Shown here in pieces: positions 61,045-64,000 of a stretch of 64,000 bases of DNA (its first letter is position 1; each line of letters begins with the position of its first letter). Where the stretch lies: NCBI RefSeq assembly GCF_040807025.1, contig NC_090946.1, forward strand, positions 79,482,641 to 79,546,640, given 5' to 3'. The notes beneath the pieces were generated by a model, which was given only the letters and a program-made list of their open reading frames with translations, searched no databases and was not told the origin of the DNA. Both the position numbers and the translations under genes were made by a program. Source of the stretch: Struthio camelus (taxonomy: Eukaryota; Chordata; Aves; Struthioniformes; Struthionidae).

Positions 61045-61160
61045 CTGAGGAGGCGGCGGCGGGCTCCGCGCTGAGGCGACCTGAGGCGGCGGCGGGCTCC
61101 GCGCTGAGGCGACCTGAGGCGGCGGCGGCGGCGGTGGCGGGCTCCGCCGCAGCGCCCAGC
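61045..61160 (+). repeat. GCH1: GC-rich minisatellite in the GCH1 5'UTR
   Basis: A CTGAGG(A)GGCGGCGGCGGG-type unit ending CTGAGGCGAC is repeated. The copies are 61045-61080 (36 bp), 61081-61113 (33 bp) and a variant third copy from 61114 with an expanded GGC run. It starts at the predicted transcription start and would be transcribed as GC-rich 5'UTR. Confidence 0.85.
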
Positions 61161-61168
61161 CGCGTCCC

Positions 61169-61472
61169 ATGGAGGCGGCGCGGAGCTGTAACGGATACGC
61201 GCGGGAGGAGAGGCCGCTGCCGCCCTCAACGGGCGCGGAGAAGCCGCGCGTCTCCCCCGGCTGTGGCGGCGGCGGCCTGGGCGGTTGGCGGGGCGAGCGG
61301 CCGCGCAGCGAGGAGGACAACGAGCTGAGCCTGCCCAGCCTGGCGGCCGCCTACACCACCATCCTGCGCTCGCTGGGCGAGGACCCCGAGCGCCAGGGGC
61401 TGCTCAAGACGCCCTGGAGGGCGGCCACCGCCATGCAGTTCTTCACCAAGGGCTACCAGGAGACCATCTCGG
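61169..61472 (+). CDS. GCH1: GTP cyclohydrolase I, first coding exon (gene continues beyond window)
   Basis: GCH1 converts GTP to dihydroneopterin triphosphate, the first and rate-limiting step of tetrahydrobiopterin synthesis; it is a cytosolic homodecamer regulated by GFRP. The exon encodes 101 residues plus the first base of codon 102. The variable N-terminus is Gly-rich and about 13 residues shorter than human up to [14 protein letters not shown]. The conserved part then runs through [17 protein letters not shown] and [14 protein letters not shown]. The CK2-type site matching human Ser81 is kept (SLGE). The donor TCGG|GTAGGG at 61472/61473 is in the same phase as the human exon 1/2 junction, so the next codon would be Asp. 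The zinc-binding and catalytic residues lie in later exons outside the window. The start is chosen by similarity; its context has C at -3 but G at +4. Confidence 0.95.
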
Positions 61473-61497
61473 GTAGGGACGGGGGTGTGGGGGGGGG
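61471..61497 (+). other. GCH1: G-quadruplex-type motif across the GCH1 exon 1 donor
   Basis: Four G-runs (61471-61473, 61476-61478, 61481-61485, 61489-61497) are separated by 2, 2 and 3 nt. This fits G3+N1-7. The first run spans the exon-intron junction. Confidence 0.85.
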
Positions 61498-62599
61498 CCT
61501 CCCCTCGGCACAACCTGCGTCGTGGTGGGGCGGGGGGGAGGGAGGCTCAGTGAGACACTGCCCTGCTTAGCGGTTTTTGAAACGTTTTTTAAGAGTTAAA
61601 ACAAACAAACCATCATTGGAAGCCCACTGCTCGCCCGATGACTGCCCCACTGCTGTGGGATGTAGGTGAGAAACAGTGGCCTGGCAGGGTGCTGTCCCCT
61701 CTTGTCTGCTTCCTCCCTCAAATCAAGTTGTGTGTGTGTTTTTTTTTCTTTTTTTCTTTTTAACTTCATGCTGCTGGAGTTCACATTTTCTTGTAAACTC
61801 GTGTGGTGCTGGCTGGGGTGGATAAAGCAAGTGCTTCTGTTTCCGCTCTTCTGGTGCAACCTTTCAAACTCTGGAGTTAGGAGCTTGTCGTACCTTTTTC
61901 CAACCTGGCCAGAAAGTGTGTTCAGAAGTAGGTAGGAGTACTTTTTTTTTTCTATTAGCAAATGTCGATTCTCGGAATATTCTCCAAAAAGGTCCTGTTC
62001 TGTTGTTGCTTTTATCAGGTGAGGCTTTTGTACGTTGAGGATGAAACTTGAGGAAGTGAGGTGAGGAGGATGGGGAGATCCCTGCCCCATCTCAGGGTCC
62101 CAGCACTGGTGCTGGTGTGGAGAGGTACCCCAGGCTCACATCGCTGCTCCAGGTGAAGGTCTTCGCGGCTTGGTGGCTGTGGACCCTCCCTGAGGGTACA
62201 AGGAGAGGAAGCTAGCGCAGTTTGATCCCTTCATCACCAGAAACTCTGAATTTGTCTCTTGGCTCCAACGCTGAGTGAATCCTATTTGAAGATTTGGTTT
62301 CACATCAAGTGAAACTTCTTTCTCTTCTAGCCCTTCTGCGAAGGATTGCACCCTTTACAAGTAACAAAGGCTTGGGAACTAGGGAATTCCCCTCCTCACT
62401 CCCTGTCAGGAGGAAAGGCAAGTTCCTGTTAGTGGATGAGTGATACCAACACTGACAGCAAGGAGCCTTTTGAATGCAAGTCAGAAGTGAGCCAGGCGTG
62501 TTCTGCTTTCCTGAGCAGGGCCCTGGTGTACAGAGCCTGCCCCAGAAACTGCGTCAGTGTTGTAGCTGAATGGAAGAAGCCTGACTGTGCTTACGGCTG
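61473..62599 (+). other. GCH1: GCH1 intron 1, first part
   Basis: G-rich for the first 80 bp, with a second G-rich cluster around 61525-61545, then ordinary sequence with a T-rich tract near 61740. No exon matching residues 102 onward of GCH1 is present. Confidence 0.8.
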
Positions 62600-63060
62600 G
62601 CAGCAGGAAACTGGAAAGGACCTTCAAGTCCAGCTTCCTGCTATAACCCTCTTTCATAAATATGCTGTGGTTTGACTTGCAAGCAGTCTTGCTTATTTTT
62701 TCCCCACTTCTCAAAATTGTTATCTCTTCCAGAACCTGATTGCCTCTAAGTTCCAGCATTCACTTACTCCTGGCCAGTTTATACTCATGTGCCAGTGTTG
62801 TGTCTCAGCTTTTCTTTGCTTAGGATAGCATTTCTCCCTTGACCCTTGTTTTGCCTTGCTGACCAAATCAGGCTTTTGGGCTCTCAATTAAAAATAGGCT
62901 CTGGACTGCATTGGTCATCCTTGTTCCACTCAGGCCTCTTTGTTTTAATCCTACCGAATATTGTTTGAGAAGAGGTTTCATCATTGTCTCAGAATGATAC
63001 TTCATCTACTGGGAATAAGTTTCCTGTGGCATTTGGGATTGTACTTGTCTCTTCATTGCT
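62600..63060 (-). mobile_element. CR1-like fragment, antisense, in GCH1 intron 1
   Basis: The blocks ACTGGAAAGGACCTTCAAGT, CCAGCATTCACTTACTCCTG and CATGTGCCAGTGTTGTGTCT occur in the order expected for the complement of an older avian CR1. It is diverged and its borders are approximate. Confidence 0.5.
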
Positions 63061-64000
63061 GTATGACATGGGAGGTTTCATAGTAATCTTGCCAGTCTCT
63101 AGCAGAAGGATTTTTTTTTTTTAGTGATGGTCTCTGAGCATGAATATTTATGCTGCACTTGGATAAGGTTGCTCCCTATTGTAAGACTTGACTTATCTTG
63201 CTGCCAGTCTTGTGTGCAGAGCCAGTTAAGAGTGACTGATTCCCTTCGGCTTTTCGATAACTTCTTCCTTCTGCTCCAGTGTGGACTCTCAGGGACCCTG
63301 GTTAGCCTGTCCCAGGATAGCTCAGATGCATTTCCTGGTGCAGAGTAGTTAGGAATAGTCCCTTTCCCTGAATATCTATAATGGGGGAGAGCTGTATTAT
63401 ATTGAAGAGTAAAGCTATTGTCACTGCTAGTGGCGGTACTCTTGGACCGAATTTTTTTTCCAAAAGTAAAATGAAATGGTGATATTAACACATGTTTCTG
63501 TGTCAGCTGGGGAATCCTTTTTTTACTTTCCAGGTGCTCCTCTTTTTCAATACATTGCTGTGCTTCCAGTCTATCCATTCTTATTAGCAAAACAGGAGAA
63601 AAGAGCTGTAACTGAAGGAAAGATCCCTAGCAGCTAGCAAAATGACTAGTGGATGAGGACCTGGCTGTGAGAGCTGATGTGGAGGTAACTTATACTTGGG
63701 AGATCTTTAAATGTGGGAAAAAAAAAAAATTAAATTGTGAAGCCTAGAGCCAACAGCTGTGGAGTCTCTGGGAGTGATGTTGGCTGTGGAACTGCAGCTC
63801 TGGCCACTTGCCTCTTCTGCTGCATCTTAGTGTGCTACTCGCTTGGTTATGCCAGTACAACTGCCCGCATAGCCAGGCTGCGGACTGCACCAGGAATGGG
63901 CTTCTAAAAGAACAACAAGCCCCAACCCCTTTATATTCTAATTTATTTTCTAGCTAATTCAGTTCCTTGATCTGGAACCACCTGCATGTACAGGCTGTGA
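63061..64000 (+). other. GCH1: GCH1 intron 1, continuing past the window
   Basis: No exon, RNA gene or clear repeat is seen apart from short A/T homopolymers (63111-63121, 63718-63729). The frame at 63099-63590 (minus) starts from TTG and lacks any domain. Confidence 0.6.

Larger units (their letters stand above)
59580..61560. promoter_or_regulatory. GCH1: GCH1 CpG island and upstream regulatory region
   Basis: A nearly 2-kb segment very rich in CpG covers the GCH1 promoter, first exon and start of intron 1. The portion 59600-60850 upstream has no recognised exon. Open frames there on both strands are the usual result of few stop codons in GC-rich DNA. Confidence 0.8.

Noticed and set aside
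60805-61320. 171-codon minus-strand proline-rich frame opposite GCH1
   Set aside because: It is the reverse complement of the GGC-rich 5'UTR minisatellite; low-complexity shadow.
63099-63590. 163-codon minus-strand frame in GCH1 intron 1
   Set aside because: Starts from TTG and shows no recognisable family.
1-64000. tRNA, rRNA, snoRNA or microRNA genes
   Set aside because: No B-box-like GGTTCGAATCC with a matching cloverleaf and no recognisable small-RNA gene was found by eye. A covariance-model scan (tRNAscan-SE, Infernal/Rfam) would be decisive.
1-64000. Endogenous retrovirus or intact transposase/reverse transcriptase
   Set aside because: No paired LTRs, no gag/pol-like frames and only non-coding CR1 3' pieces were seen.

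Overview
This window is nuclear DNA from a vertebrate, most likely a bird. It has long GT-AG introns, CpG-island promoters and many short 5'-truncated CR1-type LINE fragments. Several of these end in the ATTCTGTG-like 3' octamers typical of avian CR1. No prokaryotic, organellar or viral gene structure was seen. Family assignments rest on reading the translated sequence and comparing it with remembered vertebrate orthologues; no database search was run.

Three protein-coding genes are supported. (1) SOCS4 lies on the minus strand. Its 436-codon reading frame is in one exon (17082-18392), with a 5'UTR segment to 18492 and a long presumed 3'UTR running left. (2) WDHD1 (AND-1/Ctf4) lies on the plus strand. 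Twenty-five coding exons between 24940 and 55780 join in phase to 1128 codons plus a stop. A non-coding first exon probably ends at 24676, and a poly(A) signal is at 56487. (3) GCH1 (GTP cyclohydrolase I) lies on the plus strand. Only the first coding exon (61169-61472) is present and the rest lies beyond the right edge. The order SOCS4(-) / WDHD1(+) / GCH1(+) matches the block on human 14q22 in inverted orientation.

Layout: 1-620 is CpG-rich and may be the promoter of the next gene to the left. 620-13940 is gene-poor, with degraded CR1 pieces, one carrying a perfect 80-bp tandem duplication, and a TA microsatellite. 13940-18492 is SOCS4, and 18493-24429 is its first intron. 24380-25020 is a compact CpG island that appears to serve SOCS4 and WDHD1 divergently. 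24677-56510 is WDHD1. 56510-59580 is a short intergenic gap. 59580-61560 is the GCH1 CpG island, with CRE, CCAAT and TATA elements and a GC-rich minisatellite near the transcription start. 61473-64000 is GCH1 intron 1.

The genes are not a pathway. SOCS4 is a Cullin-5 ubiquitin-ligase substrate adaptor for receptor signalling. WDHD1 is a replisome scaffold linking the CMG helicase to DNA polymerase alpha. GCH1 makes the first committed intermediate of tetrahydrobiopterin. Their proximity is conserved synteny. No novel multi-gene system was found. The most useful leads are a second in-phase acceptor in WDHD1, loss of an ATR-type TQ motif in WDHD1, a quadruplex motif across the GCH1 exon 1 donor, the GCH1 5'UTR minisatellite, and the compact divergent promoter.
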